Of a stretch of DNA of 64,000 nt, positions 46,617 through 55,895 are shown in pieces. The position numbers and the translations under genes are program-made. This DNA is from Alistipes sp. (GTDB taxonomy: Bacteria; Bacteroidota; Bacteroidia; Bacteroidales; Rikenellaceae). The notes under the pieces are model-generated. The model saw only the letters and a list, made by a program, of their open reading frames with translations. It was not told where the DNA came from and ran no database searches. Location: positions 82,979 to 146,978 of the forward strand of contig JALFNK010000003.1 in assembly GCA_022782405.1 (NCBI GenBank), in the 5' to 3' direction. Positions within the stretch are counted from its first letter, which is position 1; every line of letters begins with the position of its first letter.

Positions 46617-47801
46617 ATGGACAGATTGCTGAAAAGAGTGCTCGTCGCAGCACTCGTCTTATCGACAACTTGCGCATTTGCGCAACAGGAGGGGAAGGTT
46701 CGAGAGAACCGCGATGACAACAACAAGATCGTACGCGGCCCCTACCTCACCAACCGTTTCTTCGACAACATCTTCATCGGTGTGGCCGGAGGTGTAAACA
46801 TCTATCAGGGTGAAAATGACAGCTACGGTTCGTTCGGGAAACGACTGGCCCCGGCCCTCGACATCAATGTCGGCAAATGGTTCACGCCTTCGGTCGGTGC
46901 CCGCATCGGATACTCGGGCATCAACGCCAAAGGCTGGACTACGGGCCAGACCTTGTACGCCAAGGACCTTTTCGAGAAGAACGTCTACAATGAAAAGTTC
47001 GGCGTATCGTACCTCCACGCCGACTTCATGTGGAACATCTCCAATGCCATAAGCGGCTATCGGGAAGACCGGACGTGGAACTTCGTACCCTTCGTGGGAA
47101 CCGGCTGGGCCCGTTCGTACGGAAACGACGCCTACAACAACGAGTTCGCCATGAGCATCGGCCTGCTGAACAACATCCGGCTCTGCAAGGTGGTGGACCT
47201 GACGCTCGAAGCACGCCACATGTTCGTCAATCAGAATTTCGACGGCGTGGTCCGCGGCTCCAAGGGCGAAGGCATGACTTCGGTAACTGTCGGCCTCACG
47301 TTCAAGCTCAATCGCCGCAACTTCAATCGGGCTCCGAAGGAGGTCGTTCCGGATTACACGCCGTATATCGACCGGATCAACGCCCTCGAGAACACCATCC
47401 AGGACAAGGAGGACCAGATCAAGGAGCTCAACAACCAACTGGCAGCTGCCCGCAAGCAAAAACCTGCCCCCGTTACCAAGGTCGAGAGCGCGCCCATGGC
47501 CATCTTCTTCCAGATCGGCAAGGCGGATCTGACGGACAAGGAGATGATCAACCTCGGATACATGGCTGAAATCATCAAGAAGTCGCCCGGAAAGACATTC
47601 AAGGTTATCGGATCCGCAGACAAATCCACCGGTTCGGCCAAGCGCAACCAGCAGTTGAGCGAGATGCGTGCGGAAGCCGTATGCAACGCGCTGGTAGAGA
47701 AATACGGAGTCGACAAGAAGCAACTCCAGATTGTGGCAAACGGCTGCAACAACGAACCGTTCGACAAACCGGCTCTCAACCGTGTAACCATCGTCGAATA
47801 G
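46617..47801 (+). CDS. OmpA-family outer-membrane protein
   Basis: A 394-residue protein with a signal peptide (about 1-22, cleavage near AFAQ). Residues about 45-235 form an eight-strand beta-barrel-like region; residues 250-285 are a short coiled coil (INALENTIQDKEDQIKELNNQL); residues about 290-394 are the OmpA-type peptidoglycan-binding domain. The C-terminal LNRVTIVE ends like Bacteroidota members. It probably anchors the outer membrane to the wall and is likely abundant. A monocistronic unit with its own promoter and terminator. Confidence 0.94.
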   Translation: MDRLLKRVLVAALVLSTTCAFAQQEGKVRENRDDNNKIVRGPYLTNRFFDNIFIGVAGGVNIYQGENDSYGSFGKRLAPALDINVGKWFTPSVGARIGYSGINAKGWTTGQTLYAKDLFEKNVYNEKFGVSYLHADFMWNISNAISGYREDRTWNFVPFVGTGWARSYGNDAYNNEFAMSIGLLNNIRLCKVVDLTLEARHMFVNQNFDGVVRGSKGEGMTSVTVGLTFKLNRRNFNRAPKEVVPDYTPYIDRINALENTIQDKEDQIKELNNQLAAARKQKPAPVTKVESAPMAIFFQIGKADLTDKEMINLGYMAEIIKKSPGKTFKVIGSADKSTGSAKRNQQLSEMRAEAVCNALVEKYGVDKKQLQIVANGCNNEPFDKPALNRVTIVE

Positions 47802-47822
47802 CAGTTCCCGAATCCATGGACA

Positions 47823-47852
47823 GCAAACCCGGAAGCGATCTTCCGGGTTTGC
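47823..47852 (+). terminator. Terminator after the OmpA-like gene
   Basis: GCAAACCCGGAA (47823-47834) pairs with TTCCGGGTTTGC (47841-47852), loop GCGATC, followed by TTTATT. Confidence 0.8.
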
Positions 47853-47894
47853 TTTATTCCGGCAATTGCGACCGATCGTCCGATCGCACGGAAA

Positions 47895-47924
47895 CGGGCC
47901 GGTGCAGAATCCTGCACCGGCCCG
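47895..47924. terminator. Terminator-like hairpin after the transketolase gene
   Basis: A perfect 13-bp stem (47895-47907 with 47912-47924) and AATC loop; TTTCC follows on the minus strand, so it can serve the transketolase gene ending at 47962. Confidence 0.7.
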
Positions 47925-47961
47925 CATTTCAAGCCGAAGTCCCGGCTAAAGGTGCGCCGGC

Positions 47962-49995
47962 TTATCGGCCCAGCATCTTCTTCACTTCAGCGGCTACGGT
48001 TTCCCCATTGTAGCCGAACTTCTCGTCGAGTACCTTGAAGGGGGCCGAATAGCCAAAATGGTTCAGTCCGTGGATCACCCCCGTATCGCCCACGAGGCCG
48101 CGGAGATTCACCTCAAGCCCCGAAGTCATGCCGTAACGCGGCACACCCGCAGGCAGCACGCTCTCCTGATAGGATTTGGGCTGGTCGCGGAAAAGACCCT
48201 CGCTCGGAACGCTTACGACACGCACCTGAATACCCTCTGCCGCAAGCAACTCCGCGCCGTCGGCCAGTGTCGATACCTCCGAACCCGAAGCGACCAGTAC
48301 GGCAGCGGGTTTGGCGGCATCCTTGACTACATAGCCACCCTTGGCAACTTGGGCAGCCTCCTCGCGGCGGCTCGTGGAGAGCGTCTTAAGACTCCGTATA
48401 TTCTGACGCGAAAAAACGAGCCCTACGGGACGGTGCTCCTCGAGCGCCAGTTTCCAGGCCATAACCGCCTCATCGGCATCGGCCGGACGCAGCACGAGCA
48501 TCGAACGTTCGCCCTGATGGTTGCGCACATGCTCCATCAGGCGGATTTGCGTCTCCTGCTCGATAGGCTGATGCGTCGGGCCGTCCTCACCCACGCGGAA
48601 CGAGTCATGCGACCAGACGTAGATGACATGCAGGCGCATGAGGGCCGACATACGGATCGCCGGCTTCATGTAATCCGAGAAGACAAAGAAGGTTCCGCAT
48701 ACGGGAATGACACCTCCATGCAGCGCCATACCGTTCATTACGCAGGCCATGGTCAGCTCCGAAACACCGGCCTGGAAAAAGCGTCCCGTGAAGTCGCCCT
48801 TCTCGAAGGCCTTGGTCTTCTTGAGAAAGCCGTCCGTCTTGTCCGAATTCGAAAGGTCGGCCGACGAAACGATCATATTCTCGATCTTGTCGGCATAGAC
48901 GCCCAGAACGGCGGCCGATGCGACACGCGTGGCTACGTCGGGCTTCACTTCGATTGCCTTATAGTCGATTTCGGGGAGTTCGCCCGAAAGGAAACGGTCG
49001 AGTTTGAGGGCCAGATCCTTGTGTTCGGCCCGCCACGACTTCTCGACGGCAGCACGTTCGGCAGCCCAGGCACGCAGCGCCTCCCGACGCTCGGCAAAGA
49101 CTTCGCGGCTCTCCTCGAAGACGGCAAAAGGATCGTCGGGATTGCCGCCCAGATTGCGGATCGTGGCAGCCACATCGGCACCGGCGGCCGACAGCGGCTG
49201 GCCGTGCGTCGAGACCTTGTCCTCGAAACTCTCGCCCGAAGGGCCTTTGGCACCCTTGCCCATCACCGTGCGGCCGATGATAAGCGTCGGACGCTCCATC
49301 TCGCTGTCTGCGGCGACAAGCGCCTCACGGATCGCATTGACGTTGTTGCCGTCGATCGTCAGCACGTTCCAGCCCCACGCCTCGTACTTCATGGCGACGT
49401 TCTCCGTATCCACCTCATCCACCTTGGTCGAGAGTTGCACGTTGTTGGCGTCGTAGTACATGATGAAGTTCGAGAGGCCGAGATGCCCGGCAATGCGGCC
49501 CACGCCCTGCGAAATCTCCTCCTCGATGCTGCCATCCGAAACGTAGGCATACGTCTTGTGAGCCATCCACTCTCCGAAGCGCGCTGCGAGGAAACGTTCG
49601 GCAATCGCGGCGCCCAGCGCCATGGCATGGCCCTGTCCCAGCGGTCCCGACGTATTCTCCACACCGCGGAGCACATCCACCTCGGGATGTCCGGGCGTTA
49701 TGCTGCCCCACTGCCGGAGCGACTGCAGGTCCTCGGTCGTATAGTTCCCGGCAAGCGACAGGGTCGCATAGAGCATCGGCGACATGTGCCCCGGATCGAG
49801 AAAGAAGCGGTCGCGGTGCGCATAAGCCATGTTGTCGGGGTCGTAACGCAGAAATTCGGTATAAAGCACCGTGATGAAATCCGCGCCGCCCATGGCGCCA
49901 CCCGGGTGTCCCGATTTCGCCTTTTCGACCATTGCAGCCGACAGAATACGGATATTGTCGGCGACACGCGCAAGTTTGGAATTTGTAGAAGACAT
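47962..49995 (-). CDS. tkt: Transketolase
   Basis: A 677-residue thiamine-diphosphate enzyme of the pentose phosphate pathway, transferring two-carbon ketol units. N-terminal substrate and TPP residues are in KSGHPGGAMGGADF; the TPP/metal region includes YVSDGSIEEEISQG; the transketolase pyrimidine-binding motif appears as AGVSELTMACVMNGMALHGG; GPTHQPIEQ is also conserved. It starts at 49995 (MSSTNSKLARVADNIRI). Its promoter overlaps the end of clpX. Confidence 0.96.
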   Translation of the reverse strand: MSSTNSKLARVADNIRILSAAMVEKAKSGHPGGAMGGADFITVLYTEFLRYDPDNMAYAHRDRFFLDPGHMSPMLYATLSLAGNYTTEDLQSLRQWGSITPGHPEVDVLRGVENTSGPLGQGHAMALGAAIAERFLAARFGEWMAHKTYAYVSDGSIEEEISQGVGRIAGHLGLSNFIMYYDANNVQLSTKVDEVDTENVAMKYEAWGWNVLTIDGNNVNAIREALVAADSEMERPTLIIGRTVMGKGAKGPSGESFEDKVSTHGQPLSAAGADVAATIRNLGGNPDDPFAVFEESREVFAERREALRAWAAERAAVEKSWRAEHKDLALKLDRFLSGELPEIDYKAIEVKPDVATRVASAAVLGVYADKIENMIVSSADLSNSDKTDGFLKKTKAFEKGDFTGRFFQAGVSELTMACVMNGMALHGGVIPVCGTFFVFSDYMKPAIRMSALMRLHVIYVWSHDSFRVGEDGPTHQPIEQETQIRLMEHVRNHQGERSMLVLRPADADEAVMAWKLALEEHRPVGLVFSRQNIRSLKTLSTSRREEAAQVAKGGYVVKDAAKPAAVLVASGSEVSTLADGAELLAAEGIQVRVVSVPSEGLFRDQPKSYQESVLPAGVPRYGMTSGLEVNLRGLVGDTGVIHGLNHFGYSAPFKVLDEKFGYNGETVAAEVKKMLGR

Positions 49996-50068
49996 GAAGT
50001 TTGTGTTTTATGTTCTGTGTAGCAATCGGTTAGCATGCCCCCGAAACGATCGGTCCGGCAAGCCTCTA

Positions 50069-50076
50069 CAAAGATA
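50069..50076 (-). promoter_or_regulatory. -7 promoter box for the transketolase gene
   Basis: TATCTTTG on the minus strand, 73 bases before the start and 11 bases past the clpX stop. No clear -33. Confidence 0.6.
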
Positions 50077-50086
50077 ACAAAAAAAG

Positions 50087-51364
50087 CTACCCGACCTGCT
50101 TTAATTCCAGAATATTTGCTTTTTCCACCTTCTGGCGGGCATAGGGCAGCGTTACGGTGAAGCGCTGCGTATCGGTAGAGGGGATCTCGAACATCGTGTC
50201 CATCATGATCGCCTCGCAGATCGAACGCAGTCCCCGGGCGCCGAGTTTGAACTCCACGGCCTTGTCGACGATGTAGTCGAGCACCTCGTCATCGAAGGTC
50301 AGCTCCACACCGTCGAGTGCGAAGAGCTGTTTGTACTGCTTGATAATGGCATTCCGCGGCTCGGTGAGAATCGAGCGCAGGGCCGTACGGTCGAGCGGCT
50401 GCATGTAGGTCAGTACCGGAAGACGCCCCACCAGCTCGGGGATCAGTCCGAACGACTTGAGGTCCTGGGGCGTAACGTACTGCATCAGATTGCCCCGGTC
50501 GATCGTATCGGCCTGGATGCGTCCGTAACCCATGGCCCGTGTATTGAGCCGCTGGGCAATACGCTTCTCGATACCGTCGAACGCCCCGCCGCAGATGAAG
50601 AGGATGTTGCGAGTATCGACCTGGATGAACTTCTGCTCGGGGTGCTTGCGCCCGCCCTGGGGCGGCACGTTCACCACCGTGCCCTCGAGAATCTTCAACA
50701 GCGCCTGCTGCACCCCCTCGCCCGAGACGTCGCGCGTAATCGAGGGATTATCCCCCTTGCGGGCGATCTTGTCGATCTCGTCGATGAAGACGATTCCCCG
50801 CTCGGCCTGCGCCACATCGTAGTCGGCAACCTGCAGCAGCCGCGAAAGGATGCTCTCGACATCTTCACCGACATAGCCGGCCTCGGTGAGCACCGTGGCA
50901 TCGACAATCGTGAAGGGAACCTTCAGCAGTTTGGCAATCGTCCGGGCCAGGAGCGTCTTGCCCGTACCGGTGGGTCCCACCAGCACGATGTTCGACTTGT
51001 CGAGTTCGACATCCTCCTCCTTCGGCGCATAGACCAGACGCTTGTAATGGTTGTAGACCGCCACGGACATGTAGCGCTTGGCGGCATCCTGCCCGATGAC
51101 GTACTGATCGAGGAAGGCTTTGATCTCCGCGGGCTTGAGCAACTCCTCCATCTTCAGCGGAGCCGCCGCGGCATGCCCTTTCCCACCGGGGACGAGGTCG
51201 TTGTCGCGCATGATCTTGTAACCGTTCTCGATGCATTTGTTGCAGATCGAGGCGCCGTTAGCACCCTGGAAGAGAATCTCCACCTCCGAGCGCCGGGCGC
51301 CGCAGAACGAACAGCACTCCCCGTCGCGGGGCGTCGTGCCGTTGCCGTTTTTATGCTGTGCCAT
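50087..51364 (-). CDS. clpX: ClpX ATPase subunit
   Basis: A 425-residue AAA+ unfoldase for ClpP. It has the N-terminal C4 zinc-binding dimerisation domain ([16 protein letters not shown] then ICNKCIENG), Walker [12 protein letters not shown] and Walker [12 protein letters not shown], a pore-loop region, and the RKH-like motif area [11 protein letters not shown]. It begins five bases after clpP, in a tig-clpP-clpX order. A terminator-like hairpin precedes clpP. Confidence 0.97.
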   Translation of the reverse strand: MAQHKNGNGTTPRDGECCSFCGARRSEVEILFQGANGASICNKCIENGYKIMRDNDLVPGGKGHAAAAPLKMEELLKPAEIKAFLDQYVIGQDAAKRYMSVAVYNHYKRLVYAPKEEDVELDKSNIVLVGPTGTGKTLLARTIAKLLKVPFTIVDATVLTEAGYVGEDVESILSRLLQVADYDVAQAERGIVFIDEIDKIARKGDNPSITRDVSGEGVQQALLKILEGTVVNVPPQGGRKHPEQKFIQVDTRNILFICGGAFDGIEKRIAQRLNTRAMGYGRIQADTIDRGNLMQYVTPQDLKSFGLIPELVGRLPVLTYMQPLDRTALRSILTEPRNAIIKQYKQLFALDGVELTFDDEVLDYIVDKAVEFKLGARGLRSICEAIMMDTMFEIPSTDTQRFTVTLPYARQKVEKANILELKQVG

Positions 51365-51369
51365 TTCTG

Positions 51370-52041
51370 TTATTTTTCACGTTTGGAGAGTACTTCGTCG
51401 ATCAGGCCGTACTCCTTGGCCTCCTTGGCCGACATCCAGCAGTCGCGGTCGGCATCCTTCTCGATCTTGCGCAGCGAGGCGCCCGTATGGGCGGCGAGAA
51501 TCTCATAGAGCTCCCGCTTGGTTTTCAGAATCTCGCGCGCGGTGATCTCGATATCGGAAGCCTGTCCCTGCGCTCCGCCCAGCGGCTGGTGGATCATCAC
51601 CCGCGAATGAGGCAGCGCGGAACGCTTGCCGCGGGCTCCTGCCGCGAGCAGCACGGCACCCATCGAGGCTGCCAGGCCCGTACAGATGGTCGCCACATCG
51701 GGATTGACCAACTGCATCGTGTCATAAATACCCAGACCGGCCGAGACGGAACCGCCCGGGGAGTTGATGTAGATCTGGATGTCCTTGTCGGGATCGGCCG
51801 ACTCGAGGAAGAGCAGCTGCGCCTGGATGATGTTGGCGGCATCGTCGTAGATCGGAGCTCCCAGGAAGATGATGCGGTCCATCATCAGACGCGAGAATAC
51901 ATCCATCGTCGCCACGTTGAGCTGGCGCTCCTCGATGATCGTCGGCGAAACGTAGGAGGCACTCACTGACTGGAAATCGTGCAGTTTGAGCGAACTGATG
52001 CCCCGGTGCAGCCGGGCGTATTTTTCAAATTCGGAAGTCAT
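51370..52041 (-). CDS. clpP: ClpP protease subunit
   Basis: A 223-residue ATP-dependent serine protease subunit of the tetradecameric barrel. Catalytic residues lie in [14 protein letters not shown] (Ser), [11 protein letters not shown] (His) and [20 protein letters not shown] (Asp region). ATG at 52041 ([16 protein letters not shown]) is preferred; upstream in-frame codons run through a hairpin. No long propeptide is obvious. It sits between tig and clpX. Confidence 0.97.
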   Translation of the reverse strand: MTSEFEKYARLHRGISSLKLHDFQSVSASYVSPTIIEERQLNVATMDVFSRLMMDRIIFLGAPIYDDAANIIQAQLLFLESADPDKDIQIYINSPGGSVSAGLGIYDTMQLVNPDVATICTGLAASMGAVLLAAGARGKRSALPHSRVMIHQPLGGAQGQASDIEITAREILKTKRELYEILAAHTGASLRKIEKDADRDCWMSAKEAKEYGLIDEVLSKREK

Positions 52042-52062
52042 GTCGCTTGTGCGTTTTCTGTT

Positions 52063-52100
52063 AAAAAAAGGACTTTGCAAACTTCAAGCCTGCAAAGTCC
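52063..52100 (-). terminator. Rho-independent terminator or attenuator between tig and clpP
   Basis: On the minus strand GGACTTTGCA (52100-52091) pairs with TGCAAAGTCC (52079-52070), followed by T7 (52069-52063). It is a textbook terminator only 22 bases upstream of the clpP ATG. Confidence 0.88.
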
Positions 52101-52125
52101 GAAGTTACGGATTTTTCCGCAAAAA

Positions 52126-53451
52126 CTAAAGCGCCTGGGCCAATTTGGCGAAATCGTCGGCGGATACGGCCTTTTCCGTTACCTTGATCTTCGACTTCAC
52201 ATCCTCGACAACCTTGACCTCGTAGAGCTTCTCGTAGATCTTCTGACCCTGCTCCTTGTCGGCGAGAATCTTCTCGGCATACCCGGCCAGCATGTCATCG
52301 GGAGCCGACGGCATGCCGTACTGTGCGAACTGGGCGGCAGCCAGGGCCTTCGCCTCGGCCTGCGCCTCCTCCTTCGTTACGGTGAGGTTGTCGGCCTTGA
52401 TGAAATGCTTCTGCAGGTAGTTCCAGGTAAACATCTTGAGGAACTGGGCGAAGTCCTTCTCGATATCCTCCATCGTGAACTTGCCCTCGTTGATCGTGTA
52501 GAGCCAGCGCTTGAGGAATGCCTCGGGCATCTTCAGGTCGGCCTTCTTGACCAGATAGTCGCGCACCTCGAGCGTGAAGAGATAGTCGCTCTCACGACGC
52601 AGCTCGGACTCGATCTGCGCGTCGATGAACTGCTCGAACTCCTCGGCGCTCTTCACGTTGCCGGCAGGGAAAGCCATCTTGAAGAACTCCTCGTTGATCT
52701 CCGGTTCGGCGAACTTGCGGATCTTGGTAATCTCCAGCTCGAACTCGGGATTGATACCCTCCAGTTCCGCCTCCTTGACCTGCAGGCAGGCGGCACGCTG
52801 CGCCGGATTGCGGTACAGTTCGTTGATATTCACCTTCATCTTGAAGCCCACCTTCTTGCCGATGAAGGGCTTGCGGTCCTCCTCGCTCATGGAGATCAGA
52901 CCCACATAGGCATCCTCGACCTTCATCTCGCCGTTGTCGAGCGTAACGGTCAGCGCCTCGTCCGAAGCCACCTTCTCGGCATCGACCAGACGGCCGAAAC
53001 GACGCAGGAAGTTCGACCGGTAGTCATCGTGCATCTTCTTGTCGATCTTGATCTTGTGGTAGGTCAGCTTGTCCTTGTCCGTAAGATCGAGCTTGATCTC
53101 CGGAGCTTCGCCGATCTCGAACACGAACTCGAACTCCTTGCCGTTGTCGAAGTCGAAGGCACCCTGCTCCTCCGAAGGAATCACGTCGCCCAGATAATCG
53201 ATATTCTCCTTCTGGAGGTACTCGAAGACGGCGTTCGACGCCTTGCGGTAGGACTGCTCGGCCAGGACGCCCTTGCCGTACATTTTCTTGATGATACCCA
53301 TGGGGACCATACCCGGACGGAAGCCCGGAATGTTGGCCTTGCGCTTGTACTCGCGCAGCGCCTTGTCGACCTCCTGCGCATAATCCTGCTCGCCCACGGT
53401 AACCTTGATGAGCGAGGTGTTCTGCTCGCGTTGTTCTCTTACGATATTCAT
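52126..53451 (-). CDS. tig: Trigger factor
   Basis: A 441-residue ribosome-associated chaperone. The N-terminal ribosome-binding domain has the signature in PGFRPGMVPMGIIKKMYG (GFRxGxxP type). A middle PPIase-like domain is present but degenerate in Bacteroidota, and the C-terminal helical arms make up residues about 260-441. Its own strong promoter lies upstream. It is first in the tig-clpP-clpX cluster. Confidence 0.95.
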   Translation of the reverse strand: MNIVREQREQNTSLIKVTVGEQDYAQEVDKALREYKRKANIPGFRPGMVPMGIIKKMYGKGVLAEQSYRKASNAVFEYLQKENIDYLGDVIPSEEQGAFDFDNGKEFEFVFEIGEAPEIKLDLTDKDKLTYHKIKIDKKMHDDYRSNFLRRFGRLVDAEKVASDEALTVTLDNGEMKVEDAYVGLISMSEEDRKPFIGKKVGFKMKVNINELYRNPAQRAACLQVKEAELEGINPEFELEITKIRKFAEPEINEEFFKMAFPAGNVKSAEEFEQFIDAQIESELRRESDYLFTLEVRDYLVKKADLKMPEAFLKRWLYTINEGKFTMEDIEKDFAQFLKMFTWNYLQKHFIKADNLTVTKEEAQAEAKALAAAQFAQYGMPSAPDDMLAGYAEKILADKEQGQKIYEKLYEVKVVEDVKSKIKVTEKAVSADDFAKLAQAL

Positions 53452-53496
53452 ATTGAATCGGTTGTTATATTGTTTTCATCTCCCGGAATCGGCCTG

Positions 53497-53526
53497 CAAA
53501 GATACGAAATAAAGAATTAACGACAA
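53497..53526 (-). promoter_or_regulatory. Promoter of tig
   Basis: On the minus strand TTG (53526-53524), a 19-bp spacer and TATCTTTG (53504-53497), 46 bases before the ATG. Confidence 0.8.
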
Positions 53527-53617
53527 TGCAAACCGGCAATTATTTTCCGCGAACGGCATACGGCTCCGCCGGAAAGACCGGAACGGCGGCCGCCAGCTCC
53601 TCCGCAAGCGAAGCCGG

Positions 53618-54913
53618 TTACTCCTCGAGCCAGGCGCGCAGCGTCTCGACGGCCTCGCGGCGCATCGAGTCGGGAAGCGTCTGAATGCGCGTGCGGTGGC
53701 TGCCTCCGGGTTGGATGAAGGCCTTCATGTTGTGCTTGTCCGCCGTCGCGGCCCATGCGGCCCCGGGAGCCGTCCAGGGATCATCGCCTCCATAGATGAA
53801 GATCATCCGCGGGTCGTTGCGCTTCAGATAGCGGGTCATCCGACGGCCCAGACGTTTCGAGAACTTCATATGACGCAGCTCCTCGGGGAGGAAAATGCGG
53901 CGCAGGTAGTCCTTCGTATCGACCGACGTATAGGCGCGGAAGGGTTCGGCGTCATAGGGATAGTAGCCCAGTTCGCGGGCCGCCTGCACGAAGAAGGGGG
54001 CCTGCGCATTGTCCTTCGAGAAATAGTCCGGCCCGGCGCTGGCGAGCAGGAAATCGAGCAGCTCCTGGTCCGAAGCCTCCGTCGAGGGAAGTTTCGCAGG
54101 GTCGAAGCCCCACTGCCAGAGGGCGAAGCCCACCTCCAGCGTGCAGAAGTCGTAGATCTCCTCCACGGGAATGCGGAACGTATAGCCCTTTTCCTCGCAG
54201 AAAGCGCAGAAACCGGGCAGCAAGTCGGCCTTGCGGCGGAAAAGTTCGGTCTGCAGCGCCCGCACGGCGGCACGGCTTCCGGGAGTCCCCACCTGTGCGA
54301 GATAGGGGCCGAAGCGCTTGTCCTCGACGGCATGGCAGACCGGGCCCACATAGGGAACGTAAATATCCACGTCGTCGGGGAAGAAGGTGGCGTAGAGCAT
54401 CGTCGTCGTACCGCCCTTGCTGATGCCCGAGGCGATCCACTTGCCCGGGTAGAGCGACGCGAAGAGCGTCCGGATACGGTGCAGGTCATGGGCCGAATTC
54501 TCGGCCGTGAGGTACTTCCAGTCGAGCGGATCGGGCGTCGAACGGTCGAAATAGCGGTGCTCGACAAAGACGATATTCGCATCGAAAAGCGCCGAGAGTT
54601 CGTCGCGGTAACGCTCGGGAAGGGCGAAGTTGGCGTCGTAGCCCTGCGTGATGAGCACCGTGGGACGGTCCCAGCCGACGTGCATCACCAGCACCCGCTG
54701 GCGGAACGTGCCTTTCGAGGGGTGGCGCCAGTCGAGCGGCTGTTCGAGCATGACCTCGTATTTGCCGGCGAATTCGCCCGCGGGGAGCGCCTTCGTCTCC
54801 GTAACGCCCTCAAGAGCGGCGATGCGCCGTTCGATCTCGCCGCCGTCGGCTCCGAAGGCGGAAAAGGCCACGGCCAGGACGAATGAACAAAGTAAAGCAA
54901 GTCGTTTCAGCAT
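53618..54913 (-). CDS. Secreted serine peptidase, S28/S37 (PS-10) type
   Basis: A 431-residue exported alpha/beta hydrolase. A signal peptide covers about residues 1-21. The nucleophile elbow is GISKGGTTTML (Ser about 164). The conserved N-terminal part VLITQGYDANF and the later YGGDDPWTAPG, which carries the acidic member of the triad, fit prolyl- or tripeptidyl-type exopeptidases of this group; the His is in GGSHRTRI. The protein would cleave peptides in the periplasm. The S28 versus S37 split is not settled. Divergent from the glutaminyl cyclase gene with two neat promoters. Confidence 0.82.
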   Translation of the reverse strand: MLKRLALLCSFVLAVAFSAFGADGGEIERRIAALEGVTETKALPAGEFAGKYEVMLEQPLDWRHPSKGTFRQRVLVMHVGWDRPTVLITQGYDANFALPERYRDELSALFDANIVFVEHRYFDRSTPDPLDWKYLTAENSAHDLHRIRTLFASLYPGKWIASGISKGGTTTMLYATFFPDDVDIYVPYVGPVCHAVEDKRFGPYLAQVGTPGSRAAVRALQTELFRRKADLLPGFCAFCEEKGYTFRIPVEEIYDFCTLEVGFALWQWGFDPAKLPSTEASDQELLDFLLASAGPDYFSKDNAQAPFFVQAARELGYYPYDAEPFRAYTSVDTKDYLRRIFLPEELRHMKFSKRLGRRMTRYLKRNDPRMIFIYGGDDPWTAPGAAWAATADKHNMKAFIQPGGSHRTRIQTLPDSMRREAVETLRAWLEE

Positions 54914-54940
54914 AATGGTTCGGATCGTTGTTTCAACTTA

Positions 54941-54970
54941 CAAAGATACGCTTTTTTCGATGCCCCGCAA
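54941..54970 (-). promoter_or_regulatory. Promoter of the secreted peptidase gene
   Basis: On the minus strand TTG (54970-54968), a 19-bp spacer and TATCTTTG (54948-54941), 28 bases before the start. Confidence 0.8.
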
Positions 54971-55012
54971 TACAATTCGGGCGTTCCGTGCGGCAGTATG
55001 GCATAAATTAAG

Positions 55013-55020
55013 TATCTTTG
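55013..55020 (+). promoter_or_regulatory. -7 promoter box for the glutaminyl cyclase gene
   Basis: TATCTTTG, 15 bases before the ATG at 55035; a TTG at -33 is not visible. Confidence 0.6.
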
Positions 55021-55034
55021 CATGATAATTTCGG

Positions 55035-55847
55035 ATGAAGATGAAACGAATCGCACTCATGCTCGCAACGGCCCTGTCGCTGCTTTCCGCCTGCGGCGGC
55101 GCATCCCGCACGGGGAGTTCCGCCACAACGCGCGCAGCCGAAACGACGGAACCGGTCTACTATACCTACCGCATCCGGGCAACCTACCCGCACGCCGCCA
55201 CCGCCTACACGCAGGGGCTGCAATACGCCGACGGAGCGCTCTGGGAAGGCACCGGCCAATACGGGGCCTCGGTCGTGCAGCGGACAGACCTCGAAACGGG
55301 GAAGACGGAGGTGCTTTTCCGCCTGCCGCGCACGGAGTTCGGCGAAGGCATCACCCTGCTCGACGGCAAACTCTACCAGCTGACCTGGCAGTCGAATACG
55401 GCACACGTCTACGACCTCGCAACGCGGAAGAAGATCCGAGACCACCGCTATGCCGGCGAAGGCTGGGGACTGACGACCGACGGCAGAAAGCTCTACATGA
55501 CCGACGGATCGGCCAACCTCTACACGATCGAACCGGAGACCTTCCGCCGTGAGCGGACCACGACCGTAACGTTGCGGGGCGAGCCCGTGGAGTACCTCAA
55601 CGAACTGGAGTGGATCGACGGAAAGATCTGGGCCAACGTCTACACGACCGACCAAATCGTCATCATCGACCCCGCAACGGGCCGGGTCGAGGGTATCGTC
55701 GATCTGACGGGACTGCTTTCGGCGGAGGAGCGTACGCCGCAGACCGACGTGCTGAACGGCATCGCCTACGACACCGCAACGGGACGCATCTTCGTTACGG
55801 GCAAGAACTGGAGCAAACTCTTCGAAATAGAAATCGTACGGAGATAA
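55035..55847 (+). CDS. Glutaminyl-peptide cyclotransferase, lipoprotein
   Basis: A 270-residue five-bladed beta-propeller of the glutamine cyclotransferase family (plant QC type), which turns N-terminal Gln into pyroglutamate. The signal ends in lipobox LLSAC (Cys about residue 20). The domain shows YTQGLQYADGALWEGTGQYG, GEGITLLDGKLYQLTWQ and YLNELEWIDGKIWANVYTTD, all family features. In Bacteroidota this enzyme caps the N-terminal Gln that follows signal peptidase cleavage of many exported proteins. metH begins 48 bases later and may be read from the same promoter. Confidence 0.9.
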   Translation: MKMKRIALMLATALSLLSACGGASRTGSSATTRAAETTEPVYYTYRIRATYPHAATAYTQGLQYADGALWEGTGQYGASVVQRTDLETGKTEVLFRLPRTEFGEGITLLDGKLYQLTWQSNTAHVYDLATRKKIRDHRYAGEGWGLTTDGRKLYMTDGSANLYTIEPETFRRERTTTVTLRGEPVEYLNELEWIDGKIWANVYTTDQIVIIDPATGRVEGIVDLTGLLSAEERTPQTDVLNGIAYDTATGRIFVTGKNWSKLFEIEIVRR

Positions 55848-55895
55848 GCTCCGCCGCAACACCGGCGGAACCGCACGGACCGAACATTACAAGAC

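Noticed and set aside
55848..55895. Riboswitch in front of metH
   Set aside because: The gap is only 48 bases and holds one small CCGCCG/CGGCGG hairpin, too short for a cobalamin or SAM aptamer.
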